A stretch of DNA of 64,000 nt. Origin: Rehmannia glutinosa. Lineage: Eukaryota > Streptophyta > Magnoliopsida > Lamiales > Orobanchaceae. This document shows, piece after piece, positions 34,001 through 46,356 of the stretch. Both the position numbers and the translations under genes were made by a program. Below the pieces are notes generated by a model. The model saw only the letters and a list, made by a program, of their open reading frames with translations, had not been told where the DNA came from and ran no database searches. The stretch lies in the NCBI GenBank assembly GCA_016081115.2, contig CM071936.1, positions 78,655,262 through 78,719,261 of the forward strand. The letters are read 5' to 3'. Position 1 is the first letter of the stretch; every line of letters starts with the position of its first letter.

Positions 34001-37000
34001 ATGAGTTCTTCAAATCTTGATTCACATAATGGTTTTGTGAATATATCAGCTAACTGTTTATCAGTTTAGATATATTCCAAGGTGATGTCCTTCTTTTCAA
34101 CATGATCTCTTATGAAGTGATATCTGACATCAATGTGCTTTGTTCTTGAGTGCAATACAGGATTTTGAGTGATTGCAATTGCACTTGTGTTGTCACACAT
34201 AATTGGAATTTCCTTTTATTCAACTTCATAGTCTCTCATTTCTTTGTCTCATCCATAAGACTTGGGCACAACAAATTTGCCCGCAGACTATGTATTCTCG
34301 TCATTTGTGGAGGTGGCTATTGAATTTTGCTTCTTGCTAAACCAGAAATTAGCCTATTTCCAAGCATTTGACATGTACCGAGGTACTTTTTTCGTCAACT
34401 CTACATCCAAAGATTGTCGAGTCCGAATAACCAATTAGTTTGAATCCACCTTCCTTTGGATACCATAAACCAACTTCTTGACTTTCTTTTTCAGATACCT
34501 CAAGATTCTCTTAGTCACTTGATCATGTGGCTTTCTTTTGGAGCAGATTGAAATATTGCACATACACCTACAACAAAGGTGATGTCCGGTCCGCTTGTTG
34601 TGAGATAGAACAATGATCCAATAAGTGCTCAGATCTTATTTGATCCACAGCTTGCCATCCGCATCCATATCCATTTTGATCGATGTATTCATTGGTATTT
34701 TCACGTAAGATTTCTCTTCCATACCAAATTTCTTCATTAAATCTCTCCGTGTACTTTGTCGACTTATGAAGGTTCCATCCTTCATTTGTTTTACTTGAAG
34801 TCCTAGGAAGAATGTCGGCTCTCCCATCATGCTCATTTCAAATTTGCTTTGCATGAGATTTGAGAATTTATCACATGACTCTTTGTTTGTGGATCCAAAG
34901 ATGATGTCATCCACATATATTTGAACAAGCAAGATACTCTTCCCATCTTGAATTCTCAAGAGTGTTCTATCCACTTTGCCTTTTGTAAATCCGTTCTCGA
35001 TCAGGAATTGTGATAATGTATCATACCATGCTCTTGGTGCCTGTTTCAATCCATATAAAGCTTCCTTGAGTTTGTATACTTTATCTCCAAGAGTCTTCTC
35101 GCTCAAATCCCGGAGGTTATTCAACATACACTTCTTCCTCCAATAACCCATTAAGGAATGCACTCTTTACATCCATTTGATATACAAAGTGAAGTTCTTG
35201 TGAGCAAAGATAGGCAAGAAACATCCTTATGGCTTCCAATCTTGCCACAGAGCAAAAGTTTCATCAAAATCTATTCCTTCTTCTTGGCAATACCCTTTGG
35301 CCACCAATCTTGCTTTGTTTCTTACCACAGAACCTTCCTCATTCATCTTGTTTCTGAACACCCATTTAGTTCCAATAACATTTTGATGGGTAGGTCTTTG
35401 AACCAATACCCACACTTTGTTCCTTTGAAACTGATTCAGCTCTTCTTGCATGGCTTGAATCCAATGTGTGTCATCCAAAGCTTGTGACACATCTTTTGGC
35501 TCTATTTGTGAGATGAAACAAGTGAACATAGCTTCTTGTTAGGTTTTGGATCTAGTTTTCACACCTTCTCTTACATCTCCAATGATTAGTTCTGGTGGAT
35601 GGTCTCTCAGCCACCTTACATCAGGTTGGAGTAAGTTAGCCGGATTCACTGCCTAGCAAACTGTGTGTTATTTTGATCAGCTCTCTCATCATCACTTAGC
35701 CGCATATTTCCCGGTGTCTTTGAGACTCGCTATCTCATCTTCATCCGGGTTTATAATTCCAAGCCTTTCAGCTTCAACATAGGGACTCTTCGCATGGTTG
35801 GGTGATTCAACTTATCACCGACTGTTCAATGTCTTCTCCATTTACGTTGGGTTTATCAAACACCACATGAATGGATTCTTCGTAACCATTGTCCTCTTGT
35901 TGAGCACTCAGTAGGCTTTGCTTTTCACCGAGTATCCTAAGAAGATACCTTCATCGCCTTTAGCATCAAAAGCCTTTAAATTATCTTTGCCATTGTTGTG
36001 GATGAAGCATTTGCATCCAAATATTCTAAAATATGCAACATTTGGCTTTCTCCCGCCCAAATCTCAAGGAGTCTTTTTGTCACCGTCTGTTTATCATGCA
36101 TCTATTTTGAGTATAGCATGTTGTGTTTATTGCTTCAGCCCAAAATCTTTTAAGCGTACCGCTTCAAACCTAACACGGTCCTTTGGCCGCTTTGCTTCTT
36201 TGAGAGTTCTGTTCTTCTTCTTTTCGCAACTCCATTCTGCTTTGTGTGGAGTCCTTGTCGCAGATAGTTCATGAGCAATACCATTTTCAATACAATACTA
36301 AGTTATTATTCCATTGACAAACTCGGTTCTCTCGTCGGATCTAATTTTGATAATGGTTTGATTCTTCTCATTTTGGATTCTCTTCATCACCGTGGGTAGT
36401 TTCGCAGGTTTTTCTTCTTACACATGAAAATTGTCCATGTGTATCTTGAGTAATCATCTACTACCACCAAGGTGTATTTCTTTCCGCTTATGCTAGGTTC
36501 AATCGACCAAATAGATCCATATGCAAAGCAGTGCAATATTCTTGTTGAAGATGGACATGTCTTTTCTTTGAATGATGATTTGATCCGCTTCCCATCCGCA
36601 TGCATCACATACACTTTCCTTCTTGTATATCGAGTCCGAAGTCCTTCCACAAGATTGCTCTATGCAAGCTTGTTAATTATTTTGAAGTTCGTGTGACTCG
36701 GCTTCTTGTGCCCAACCCAACTTGATTCAGGTTGTGCTCTTTGCTGCAGACAAGTGCTTGGTGTTGCAATTGACCAATCTACCACATACATGTTCTTTTG
36801 TTCGCATCCTTGCAACACTACTTCATTAGATTGAGTGTGTTCTTGATTTGGCACACTCCCATATTGAATCCAACATTATAGCCCTTGTCACGAGTTGACT
36901 TATGCTTAGTAAGTTGAAATTGAGGCCTTCAACATATGCAACATCCGTAATTTCTAATCCATTTTTCTTGATGGATCCAATGCCTCTTATTTCTCCTGGA

Positions 37001-37150
37001 GCTTCATTCCCTCCAAATATGACTTTTGCACCTCTAACTTCCTTAAATTTTGACAGATTTTTCTTGTTTCCTATCATGTGTCCGGGAATGTACCACTATC
37101 CATGTACCAGGTTCCTTGGCACTCACCGCTCCTTGAACCGCAATCAAGGA
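34001..37150 (-). pseudogene. Element D pol: protease, integrase, RT, RNase H (copia)
   Basis: Protease: WYMDSG (about 37,109-37,092) and VEGLNFNLLSISQL. Integrase: a GHKKPSHTNFKIINKL zinc-binding remnant and the catalytic-core piece GKKYTLVVVDDYSRYTW; the first Asp region is damaged. RT: VIGTKWVFRNKMNEEGSV, VYKLKEALYGLKQAPRAWY and the YVDDIIFGS active site (about 34,920-34,890), then FEMSMMGEPTFFLGLQVKQ. RNase H: GPDITFVVGVCA and SKKQNSIATST. Stops and frame breaks occur at 36,387, 35,230 and after 34,636 among others. Two breaks coincide with CACCG (plus strand) where CAGCTG would fit. The product would have been the polyprotein for cDNA synthesis and integration. Confidence 0.9.
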
Positions 37151-37268
37151 AATTAGGTTTTAGGTACCCATATTTGTGCGGGTCGAGGGGTTAGTATTGT
37201 AAGATGATCCAACCAACCTATAGCCAAATGATTTGACTCTAAGAGGTTGCCATCTATCGCTGCCATAA

Positions 37269-39491
37269 TCATATTAACTTTGGCAAATTGCTTGGGGTTT
37301 TAGGTTCATACAAATTGTCCTCTTTTGTCTCGTATGCCTGTGTATGTGTTTTAGCAATTGCTTTGTTTGGGTAGTTGTGATATCTTTGAGGATAGTGCTT
37401 GGGTGCATATGTGTGCTGATGATAGCTCTTTTGCCTTTGGAATGGCCCTTGCTGAGTTCTAGGCCTTTGCCATTTAGGCTTGTATTCCATAGGTCTTTGC
37501 TGATAGTTCACATTATTCCAATCAGCTTGGCTTGGGTAATTTCTACCATTCCCATCATATGTGTTCTTTTCATAGAACTTCTGGGGCTTTTGGTAGCTCG
37601 GTTTCTTCTTTACAGAGTACTTCCTATTTGGAGTTTGCTGAGGAACTCGGCTGGATTTCCTCTCAATTGTCCTCTCAGCACACTCAACTGGTTGTTTTCC
37701 TTTTCTTTTATAACCAAGGCCAGTTTACTTGTGGTTGTGCTTTGGAATGGATGTGTGTGCGCTATTTGGAGTTTTGGATTTTTGAGATGCTTCATTACTT
37801 GAAGATCCTTTTTCCAAAATTACTTTTGGATCTTGACTTGGTATAGAGGAATTAAATCCTAAGCCTGTCTTATTTCCACATTCTCTTTGGCTCATAATAA
37901 GATCATCCAAAGATTTAGATGCCTTAGTAAATGAGGCAATCACATTTTTGAGGTCATTTTCCCTCTTTTCTGTGGCAGCTATCTCTGCTATTAGCTTAGC
38001 ATTTTCAGCCTTTAAACTTTTATTCTCATCAGCTATGTGACTTAGAGTACTCAGCTCCTTAGTCAGCTGTGAGTTTTGACTTTTGAGTAGTTTGTTTTCC
38101 TCACTTAGTAGTGTGTGTGAGGATTTAATGTGTTCAAAGTCTTTCATCATTTTGCCTAATGAATCATAAAGATTAGTGGGTGATGAAGTGTGTGTGTCAC
38201 AATCACTATCACTAGAATCTGAGTGTGATTAGTTAGAGTGTACCTCATCTTCTTGGTCAGGTTGGTCTTGTTCTTTGGCCATTAGATGATCAAGGCTTCT
38301 TCTTGAGTCACTTGAGTAGTCACTTCACTACTCTCCGAGTCGTCTTTGTGTCTTTTGACTTGACTGTCTCAGCAGTCTCTGCAACTAACATTGCCTTTTT
38401 CTTCTCTTGTACTCTTTCTCTAAAGACTTTTCTTTCCTCTTCATTCCTGTATTTGTTGACTACAGGATATGGGCAATCAAAAGCATAGTGACCAGGTTGC
38501 CTGCAGTTCCAGGATAAATTTTCAACCTTTTGATCGCTTCTTTCCATCCTCGATTGTCGCTCTTTGATACTCAACCTTTTGATGCTCTGTTCTTTTGGGT
38601 GGCCTATCTTCCCTTGACTTGGAGGGAGCTGAGTGTCTTCTGGAGGATTCACATTTGCCTCTTTTGTAATTCTTGTTGAAGAATTTGTTAAACCTTTTAA
38701 CCATCAGGGCAATCTCCTCTTGGTCAATGACTTCCTTGACCTCAGCTCTTTTACCATCCTTAACTATTAGAGCAGCTGTTTTGGGCATAGCTGTCTCCTC
38801 TAGGTCTTTTCTTCTCAGCTCAAATTCGTAGGCTTTGAGATCTGAGAATAGCTCATGGTTGGATGTTTTTGATAGGTCCATGGAGTGTCTCAGGGCCATG
38901 ACTTTCATTTCCCACTCAGCTAGGAGACTTCTTAGAATCTTCATACACATTTCCTTCTGTGTATATTCTTTTCCAAGTGCAGATAGCTCATTGGTAATTT
39001 TTGTGAACCGAGCATCCAGTTGATTCAAGGTTTCTCCTGCAAGCATCTTAAAATTTTCAAATTTCTGTACAGCAACAGATAGTTTATTTCCTTGATTTTC
39101 TCAGAGCCTTCACAAATCAGGGTTAGCTTATCCCAGATTTCTTTTGCAGTCTTGCACGATTTGACTTTGTTGAACATGGTTTTGTCCAGAGTTTTGTAAA
39201 GAATGTCCTTGGCCACGTTGTCCAAGTTGTATCTTTTTCTGTCATCATTTGTCCATTCAGCTTTTGGTTTTTCAACCATACCGGGTCCGGGAGCAACATC
39301 TTCTTCTCCTTCACCGCAATGACCCTCCTTGCGATTGTGTTTACTTTTAAAATTTGCAGTGGCCCATCTTTTATTACTATCCACATTTCATCGTGTAATG
39401 CTGATAGATGAGCCTGCATATGAATTTTCCAATCATCAAATTCCTCAATTGTGAACATAGGGATGCGTGTCAAATTTGCTTCCATGATCAT
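37269..39491 (-). pseudogene. Element D gag with defective zinc knuckle and coiled coil
   Basis: Starts MIMEANLTRIPMFTIEEFDDW (39,491) with the copia Gag core continuing as KPKAEWTNDDRKRYNLDNVAKD in another frame. The switch falls at a CACCG (39,312-39,316). The GETLNQLDARFTKITNELSALGK helix (39,046 on) is the usual UBN2 tail. The CCHC knuckle reads SWNCRQPGHYAFDC, with Ser in place of the first Cys. A coiled coil (38,150-37,725: EENKLLKSQNSQLTKELSTL) and a Gln/Tyr/His-rich basic tail (37,511-37,269) follow, as in Sirevirus Gag. Confidence 0.87.
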
Positions 39492-39590
39492 AACTTTGCT
39501 GAATAAAAGAGTTTTGAAAGATCAAGTGCTAAAGCAAGCTTTGAGGGATTGGAGATCTAGTTCAGTAACCAGTGCAGAAGGGTCAATGAA

Positions 39591-39608
39591 CCAACCGCTC
39601 TGATACCA
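39591..39608 (-). other. Element D primer-binding site
   Basis: The minus strand reads TGGTATCAGAGCGGTT next to the LTR, a perfect initiator-Met 12-mer (TGGTATCAGAGC). Confidence 0.92.
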
Positions 39609-39610
39609 CT

Positions 39611-41164
39611 TGTAGGTCCCAAGGGGTGTGAGTGTAAGGTTTAGAAGGGGGGTTGAATATACCTTACCAACTTTTCGATTTAGTCCTTTTAAAACGTTCA
39701 GAGTTAATACTTCACAGCTGAGTCCTTGATGGACAGCTAAGTTAGTTAATCAATAGAGTTAGCCACTCAACAGACTCGACTGAGCTGTTGATAGAATAAC
39801 TCAGCTTTTTTGACTAAAACTTAACTTGACTGTGATATGTTTTCAGCGGAAGACTTAACACCCTTGAATTTGGTTTAAGTTTGTTTTAATACTTGGTTTT
39901 AGCACTTTGTTGATTATCAATTGATAGCAAATTTATCAAGCAAATATCAAAATAATATGAAGAATTAAAGTTTGAAATGTAAATGACACAATAAATTTTA
40001 TAGAGGTTCAAGATGGGGTAATTCTTCTACTCCTCTCTTCTCCAACTCCCGGAGGAATCCACTAAGTATTGATCAATGTACAAAGTGGTTATCAGTCCCG
40101 ATGCAAGTCTTGATCACACGGTGACTTGATCCATTGGGACTCTCACCGAGATGCCTTGGTCACACACGGTGGCTTCTCGTGACGACTCGCCTTCTTCAGT
40201 GGGTTTGCGGCTTTGCTACTATAGCCCACTTGCTCAAGCTTCTTGGATTTGATCATGAAGCCCTACAAAAACTTGAGACGGTTCGACTTGAACCTTTCTA
40301 CAATCCTTTGTGGAATGTAGACCCCTTGATTCTTCAATTGTTTCCTCTTCAACCGATTGAAGTTGTCTTTCCTTCACAGTGAGTGTTGGATTGATTTTCT
40401 TCGCAATGTAGGCTTGAGGATTGAACTTGAATGACTTGAGTACGTTATAGTTTGAATAAGAGCTTGAAAGTTTTAGGTGACGATTGTTAACCTTTTCTCA
40501 AATAGATTCCTCAGCCTTTTATAGTGTTCTTTTGAAAATTTGCTCGTTGAAGAGATAGGTTAATTTTCAAAAGATACTTGTGGTCGTTGGCTTGTCTTGT
40601 TGCAGTTCTTGGAATTGACATTTCCTCGTATGAATGAGTCTTGACTTTTCGAGTTCTCACAGTGCAGAGCTTCCCATTGGTTCATTCCTTTTGCACGCTT
40701 CTGGGACTGGGCACTTTAAGAAACACAGTATGGAAGTATTACTTGTTTAAGTAATTTTCTTGACTTATGTGCAACGGATCTCTTTCCATTATCTCGACTT
40801 GACTGCATTTCCTTGACTTCCCCAGGTGACTTCGAGTCAGCTTTCAATCATTGGATGACTCATCTGTCACTTCAACTTGAGACTTGGCTATCTTGAGTTG
40901 ACTTGACTGACACTTCACTCACCGCATCTCACCGCACCTTGATCGAGTTCCTGTCTTCTCTTCTTTGCCACACTCAAGCTGCCTTACACCGGAGTCTTCC
41001 TTCTAGTCTCCAATTGACTTCTTGCATATTTTGGCATAGCTGACTTAACTCAGCTCGACCAGCCCTATCTATTACAATGCAATTTACAACAAAAATGGGG
41101 TGCCAACTTTCTATTCTAAGTTTTACATGGCATTCATCAAAATCTAAAAATTAATTTCCCAACA
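39611..41164 (-). repeat. Element D 5' LTR
   Basis: 1,554 bp, with outer end TGTTGGGAAATTAATT (minus). Several CAGCTG positions of the other LTR read CGGTG or CACCG here (for example 40,119-40,123, 40,167-40,171 and 40,920-40,924). Confidence 0.92.
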
Positions 41165-41495
41165 ATACAAGGCCCCTGCAGATGAAATCGGACACGAAAA
41201 TAATAAGCGTAAAATCGAGTCATTGCATTACAACATATTGAAATCATTCCCTTCAAAGTTTGAAAGCCTTATACACTTTAAGTTCGCTGTAGTTTTGACT
41301 TTTGCAAGTGCTGCTAAATCGAAACAGTAAAGTTGTTGTATCTTAGGGACGATCACTGGAACCGTAAGTACTTTGTATAAGGGGTGATTTTGTCTTGCGG
41401 AGATGGTATTAAATACTAGCCTCGACCTAAAATCATGTCCAGTTTTTGCCTAAACAATTTTAGCCATTTCTTGTAAACAGTAAACCACCCATATA
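41165..41495 (+). repeat. Element C 5' LTR, second part
   Basis: Resumes with ACAAGGCCCCTG, matching 44,25x-44,584 in the 3' LTR. The end near CCACCCATATA is less certain. A second copy of CTAGCCTCGACCTAAAATAC follows at once. Confidence 0.8.
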
Positions 41496-41530
41496 CTAGC
41501 CTCGACCTAAAATACTGTTGTTTCAAGACG

Positions 41531-42160
41531 ATGGCATCCATTTCATTCACTCAGGTGGCTGCTGCTCCTGCTCATGGAAAAAAAGCGGCAATGTTCTCTG
41601 GTGTTGACTTCCAACGCTGGCACCAAAAGATTCTTTTCTATCTCACTACCTTGGGTCTGTCCCATTTCTTGAAGGAGGACCCCCTACCATTGGCGATGAA
41701 GAATTCGACAACCAAAGGAGGATCGCTGTGGATGCTTGACATAATAGCGATTTCCTTTGTTAGAACTATGTTTTGAATGGGCTAGATGACACTATCTATA
41801 ACGTCTATAGTTCGTTCAAAACGTCCAAAGAGTTGTGGGACTCTTTGGAGAAAAAGTATAAAACAGAAGATCCCGACACAAAGAAATTTGTTGTCGGGAA
41901 ATTTCTGGATTATAGATGGTTGACACCAAAATGGTGATCAGCCAAGTGCAAGAAATTAAGATTATACTTCACGACTTAGTGTCTGAAGGGATGATTCTGA
42001 ATGAGTCGTTCCTAGTGGCTGCAATTATCGAAAAATTGCCGCCATCGTAGAAAGATTTTGAGAACTATCTCAAGCACAAGCGGAAGGAAATGGGGCTTGA
42101 GGATTTGATAGTTCAACTTCGGATTGAGGAAAAAAACTGCAATTCCGACTGGAAATCGAC
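41531..42160 (+). pseudogene. Element C gag remnant (copia)
   Basis: ATG at 41,531 opens MASISFTQVAAAPAHGKK, then FSGVDFQRWHQKILFYLTTLGL, the start of a copia Gag core. Stops follow at 41,774. Further family pieces can still be read in shifted frames (ELWDSLEKKYKTEDPDTKKF-like, then a region resembling LPPSWKDFENYLKHKRKE). No zinc knuckle is found. Confidence 0.8.
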
Positions 42161-43446
42161 AAATATGGGGGTGTGACCACACTTTATGGAACACAAGTGG
42201 AACTTCTGCTGCATTTTTAAATATAACAGAAGGTGTGTCCAAAAGTGTTGTAACACCAAAAGCATAGTTGCGTGGAATGTTGCCCAAAGTGTTGTAACAC
42301 TAGAGGCGGACACACTAACAAGTTAAATCCGAAGTGTTAGTAAAGATGTGATAACACCTAAGGTTACACACTCTATAAAATGTTATTAATGGAGTTGTTG
42401 GAACTAAGGTCTGAAATCTATTAGAACGAGGTTCTAACTGGATTATTGGAACAAAGTTCTAATAAAATAAAAGAATGGTGGTCGAGAGCCATAAAAGCTC
42501 TGGATAATCATGTGTTGAACAAGGATACCAGATGTTTGACGGGGAAGCTTTACTTTTTAGCAAACCACACAAAGGATAATACCTTGAAGTGTGGGGGTGC
42601 TTTGGCTAAAGTAGAAGCAGCCAAGGAAATAAATTCAGCATTCATGATATAAATGATGGTACGATCATTAAATCAAGAAATGTTGTATTTATAAAGTGTC
42701 TTTTCTTGCAAAGGAAAGAGGTAAGTCTAGACATTTTGGTCAAAGACATAATACCATTAGTCAGTTGATTTCAAATGGGGTTATTTCGGTTGACTACGTG
42801 AAGTCAAAAGAAAAACCTTGCGGATCCGCTTACAAAAGGAATAAATTGAGATCAATTGTATAAATTGTTAAGGGGAATGGGTTTAAAATCCACAAAATAA
42901 AGAATATTCATAGCGGTAACCCAACCTTGTGAATTGGAGATCCCAACCCCTTGGTTCAATGGGACAACTAAGTTATGAATGTTCAGCTGAACACTTGGAA
43001 AATGTGTTAGCTCATTCCCGGAAATTCCAAGTGAAATAGAAACCTGTTGAATGTGGTGAGGTTAAGTTTAAGACTTTTAATGATTCATATACCGAAAGGT
43101 GGAGTATAGCAGGATACTCTTCAATAAAAGATCACCTATATAAGTGAGAAGTAATGGCCGCTTCAAAGAAACACTTATGAATCTAAGATATTGTCTAGGG
43201 CCGAAATGGACACAGCGTGAGAACAACAAGTGTTAGAGTTGTTATTGTGTAAATATTTTTGTCTCGGTTTACACAAACGGCTGAGTAGTTCAAGACATCG
43301 TGTCACAACCAGCTAGTAAATCCGATGGTATTTTACTAAGGAAGGTTCAAAGCCACAAGCTACCTATCCAGAGGCAATAACAGTTTGCCGATACTTTCAA
43401 GCAAATTTGCATACATGCATGCATTAATTTCATTCATGTGGGGGAT
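42161..43446 (+). pseudogene. Element C: deleted interior with RNase H tail and purine tract
   Basis: 42,161-42,740 has no firm ORF. At 42,760-42,890 the end of copia RNase H is readable (VISVDYVKSKE, then ADPLTKGIN in another frame). 42,900-43,430 is non-coding. GTGGGGGA at 43,438-43,445 is the purine tract. Protease, integrase and RT are absent. Confidence 0.7.
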
Positions 43447-44584
43447 TGTTGGAATTTGATTTGATAAATTGGGTGTTGACCCGATTTTGACCAAATATTT
43501 AAGTGGTTTCCATTGGTGGAAAATAGAATTAAATTATATGTTAAAATTCTGTGAATATGAGATTGGCATTTGGAATTTCTCAAAACCAATTATGGGTGAA
43601 TGAGAAATTAATGCTAGAAGTTAGTCACTTAAAACTAGAAATTGGTATGGAAAATGGAAAATGTGGGGAAGGAAAAAAGCTCCATCCCACATAGGAGGAA
43701 AAGCCAAAGTATGCTCTATTTATAAATCTCAAGTTGGACAATTAGGTTTGTTCCCTTGGGGCACCAAAGTTTTTAAAGGGGTGAGGACCTACATGCTTGT
43801 GGGTTTGGTTCAAAACACACGGGCGTGCCGGCTGGCTCGGCTCGGCCTGGCCCAGCCCGGGTCCGGGTTGTGGGTCTTGGGTCATGGGCCTGGGCTTGGG
43901 CTTCAAGGCCCTTATACTTTTTGGACCAAATTTATTTAGAACCTTTTTAAAATATTAATTAATTATTTGTTAATTAATTAATTCCAACTAGGTGGTGCAC
44001 GGACGCACGACTTTGCGCGGTTGTGCGCGAGCGTTTAACCGCGTGTTGTGAGGACAGCGTGCGCGTGCACGCACCAGTTCGCGGTGCACATCGAGGGTAG
44101 TGAGCGGAAATTACCACGTGCGCGGTATGCACGGACGCCACGACGTCAACCGATGCACTGCTCGAGCAACCAAGTGCATATTTTGGTCAGTAGACATGTC
44201 TTTTTGATCCAAAAGACATATCCTTTCCATCGACACCTTGATGCCTATAAATACAAGGCCCCTGTAGATGAAATTGGACACGAAAATAATAAGCCTAAAA
44301 TCGAGTCATTGCATTACAACATATTGAAATCATTCCCTTCAAAGCTTGAAAGCCTTATACACTTTAAGTTCGATGTAGTTTCGACTTTTGCAAGTGTTGC
44401 TAAGTCGAAACAGTAAAGTCATTGTATCTTAGGGACGATCGCTGGAACCATAAGCATTTTGTATATGGGGCGATGTCGTCTTGCGAAGACAGTATTAAAT
44501 ACTGGCCTCGGCTTAAAATCCTGTCCAGTTTTTGCCTAAACACTTTTAGCAATTTCTTGTAAACAGTAAACCACCCAAATAACA
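43447..44584 (+). repeat. Element C 3' LTR
   Basis: 1,138 bp, from TGTTGGAATTTG to CCACCCAAATAACA, followed by TGGTC. The TATA candidate CCTATAAATACAAGG at about 44,243-44,257 shows the uninterrupted state of the site used by element D. Confidence 0.88.
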
Positions 44585-44589
44585 TGGTC

Positions 44590-45790
44590 TTAGTTTGACC
44601 AGGTGTCCATCAAATAGTTTGTAATGCATGACGCATTGTTCTTCTAATAGGACCCGAAAATCTAGGTCTTTTTTTATTGTATATGTTCTCAATCACAAAA
44701 GTAGACATAATTTGTATGCTACTTGTATTGAATTCCCTGGCCGAGTCTATAAATGGTTATTCCTATTTGCTACCGAATGTTTTGATACACTTAATTACTG
44801 AAAAATAGGCTTCACTATTATGCAGGGAAACTGACTTTGTCGAAGTAATTAGTAAATCGTTGTTGTTCTCTGAGCCTTGGATATCAACACAACTTTCCTA
44901 CAAGTATTTCATGTTTGCCATCACTTGCCTTAGCTTACACTAAGGAACATGATATTTTATCTCAATAAACTGATACTTTTTCTCATAAAAATGTTACTTT
45001 AACTCTTGTCAAATATATTTTTTCTTCTTAGATGTACTGAATTCCTAATATGTGACTGTATTAAAGAACATGATACTTTATCTCAAAAAACGGATACTTC
45101 TACTTATAAAAGTGTTACTTTAACTATATCATATTTATTTTTTATTTTTCCTTCTTTTCTTCATTCCTAATTTGTGTCTATATTAAAAAACATGATTCCT
45201 TATCTCAAAAAATAAATACTTTAGCGTATAAAAGTGTTACTTTAACTCTGTTATATATATATTTTTTATTGTAATATATTCATAATTTGTGACTATATTA
45301 AAAAATATGTTACTTTATCTCAAAAGAGAAATACTTTTACTTATAAAAGAATTACTTTAACTCTATCATATTTATTATTCATCTTTCTTTTATTGAATTC
45401 ATAATATGTGACTATATTAAAAACGTGATACTTTATTAAAAAAACAAATACTTTTACTCTTAAAACATGATATTTTATCTCAAAAATATATATATTTACT
45501 CATAAAGGTGTTACTTTAACACTAATGTATTTATTTTTCCTTCACCGTAAGGTAATCATAACTGTGGCTATATTAGAAAATATGATACTTTATCTAAAAA
45601 AATCGATACTTTTTCTCATAAAATCGTTATTTTACCCGAGGAAGAAAAAAAAAAAAAAAGGAGCAGTGGCTTTGACCCACGGACCTGGTCAACGGGATCC
45701 GCGGGTCAATAGGATCCATCTTACGGATTTAGACCGTAAGACGGTCCTATATGAATTTTGCCAAGCATATTAGCAGGCAAGCATACCCTT
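44590..45790 (+). repeat. Dispersed repeat, copy 1: tandem about 120-bp units plus hairpin end
   Basis: 44,590-44,930 is unique AT-rich DNA. From 44,935 to 45,640 about six imperfect units each contain GATACTTTATCTCAAAAAA, then ATACTTTTACTTATAAAAG, then TGTTACTTTAACTC. A poly-A tract follows (45,645-45,660). A GC-richer tail (GGTCAACGGGATCCGCGGGT) then ends in the hairpin TCTTACGG...CCGTAAGA (45,718-45,743). No gene. Confidence 0.75.
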
Positions 45791-45868
45791 GGGAATTAAA
45801 TTATTTCTTAGAATCTTCCTTCAGAACCATGTTCTTTTAATTGATGGAACTTTTGTCTTATGTTAAAA

Positions 45869-45897
45869 CTAGTAATTCCACCCGTGCGTTGCACGCG
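45869..45897 (-). other. Helitron 3' terminus (hairpin and CTAG)
   Basis: The minus strand reads GCGTGCAACGCACGGGTGG then AATTACTAG; the stem is 5 bp, and the host flank is T after CTAG. Confidence 0.85.
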
Positions 45898-46356
45898 TAT
45901 TAGTATTTTAACATTATTAATTTTTTATGAAACTATTTATTAACAATGAGTTGGTATTTGTTACTTTATTTTAATAATAATATTCATATAAAGTAAATAA
46001 AAATAAGTATTTGTATATCAAATTTATATTTTCAATTATAAACTTAAATGTCAAATTCAGCTCATTTATATTTATTTCTCATTTATATGCATATTTCTAT
46101 ATTGGTATTATATTTGTCACTCTCTTTCTCACACACACTCTACCTCTATACAAAAAAATACATATGAGACATATATTTTCATATTGAACTTGCATTGATG
46201 AAAAAACTAATACTTAACATTATTAATAAATAAAAATCTTCACAACATTGTATTAATAAATCTATCAAGTCTCCATAAATAATGTCAATGAAGAAATGTA
46301 GTTTACAAATTACGAAAAACTTCCTTATATACAATATTTGTAGTTTTGTTGCTACA

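Larger units (their letters stand above)
26904..41164 (-). mobile_element. Element D: Sirevirus-like copia retrotransposon with env-like region
   Basis: 14,261 bp, minus strand. Two LTRs of exactly 1,554 bp (26,904-28,457 and 39,611-41,164), TG...CA in full form. The order in element sense is LTR, tRNA-Met primer site, gag with zinc knuckle and coiled coil, protease, integrase, RT, RNase H, a long env-like coiled-coil region, purine tract, LTR. Protease-integrase-RT order shows Ty1/copia. The large extra region after RNase H is the Sirevirus (Maximus/SIRE) layout. All genes carry stops and frame changes. The target was AATAC/ATAC in the TATA region of the element C LTR; one side may have lost a base. 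Confidence 0.9.
26192..44584 (+). mobile_element. Element C: copia LTR retrotransposon, internally deleted, split by element D
   Basis: The LTRs start TGTTGSAATTTGATTTG and end near CCACCCAAATAACA, bounded by TGGTC. The 5' LTR is interrupted at 26,903/41,165 by element D. The interior (41,496-43,446) keeps only the start of a copia gag and the end of RNase H. The pol between them is missing, so the element cannot move unaided. Confidence 0.88.
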
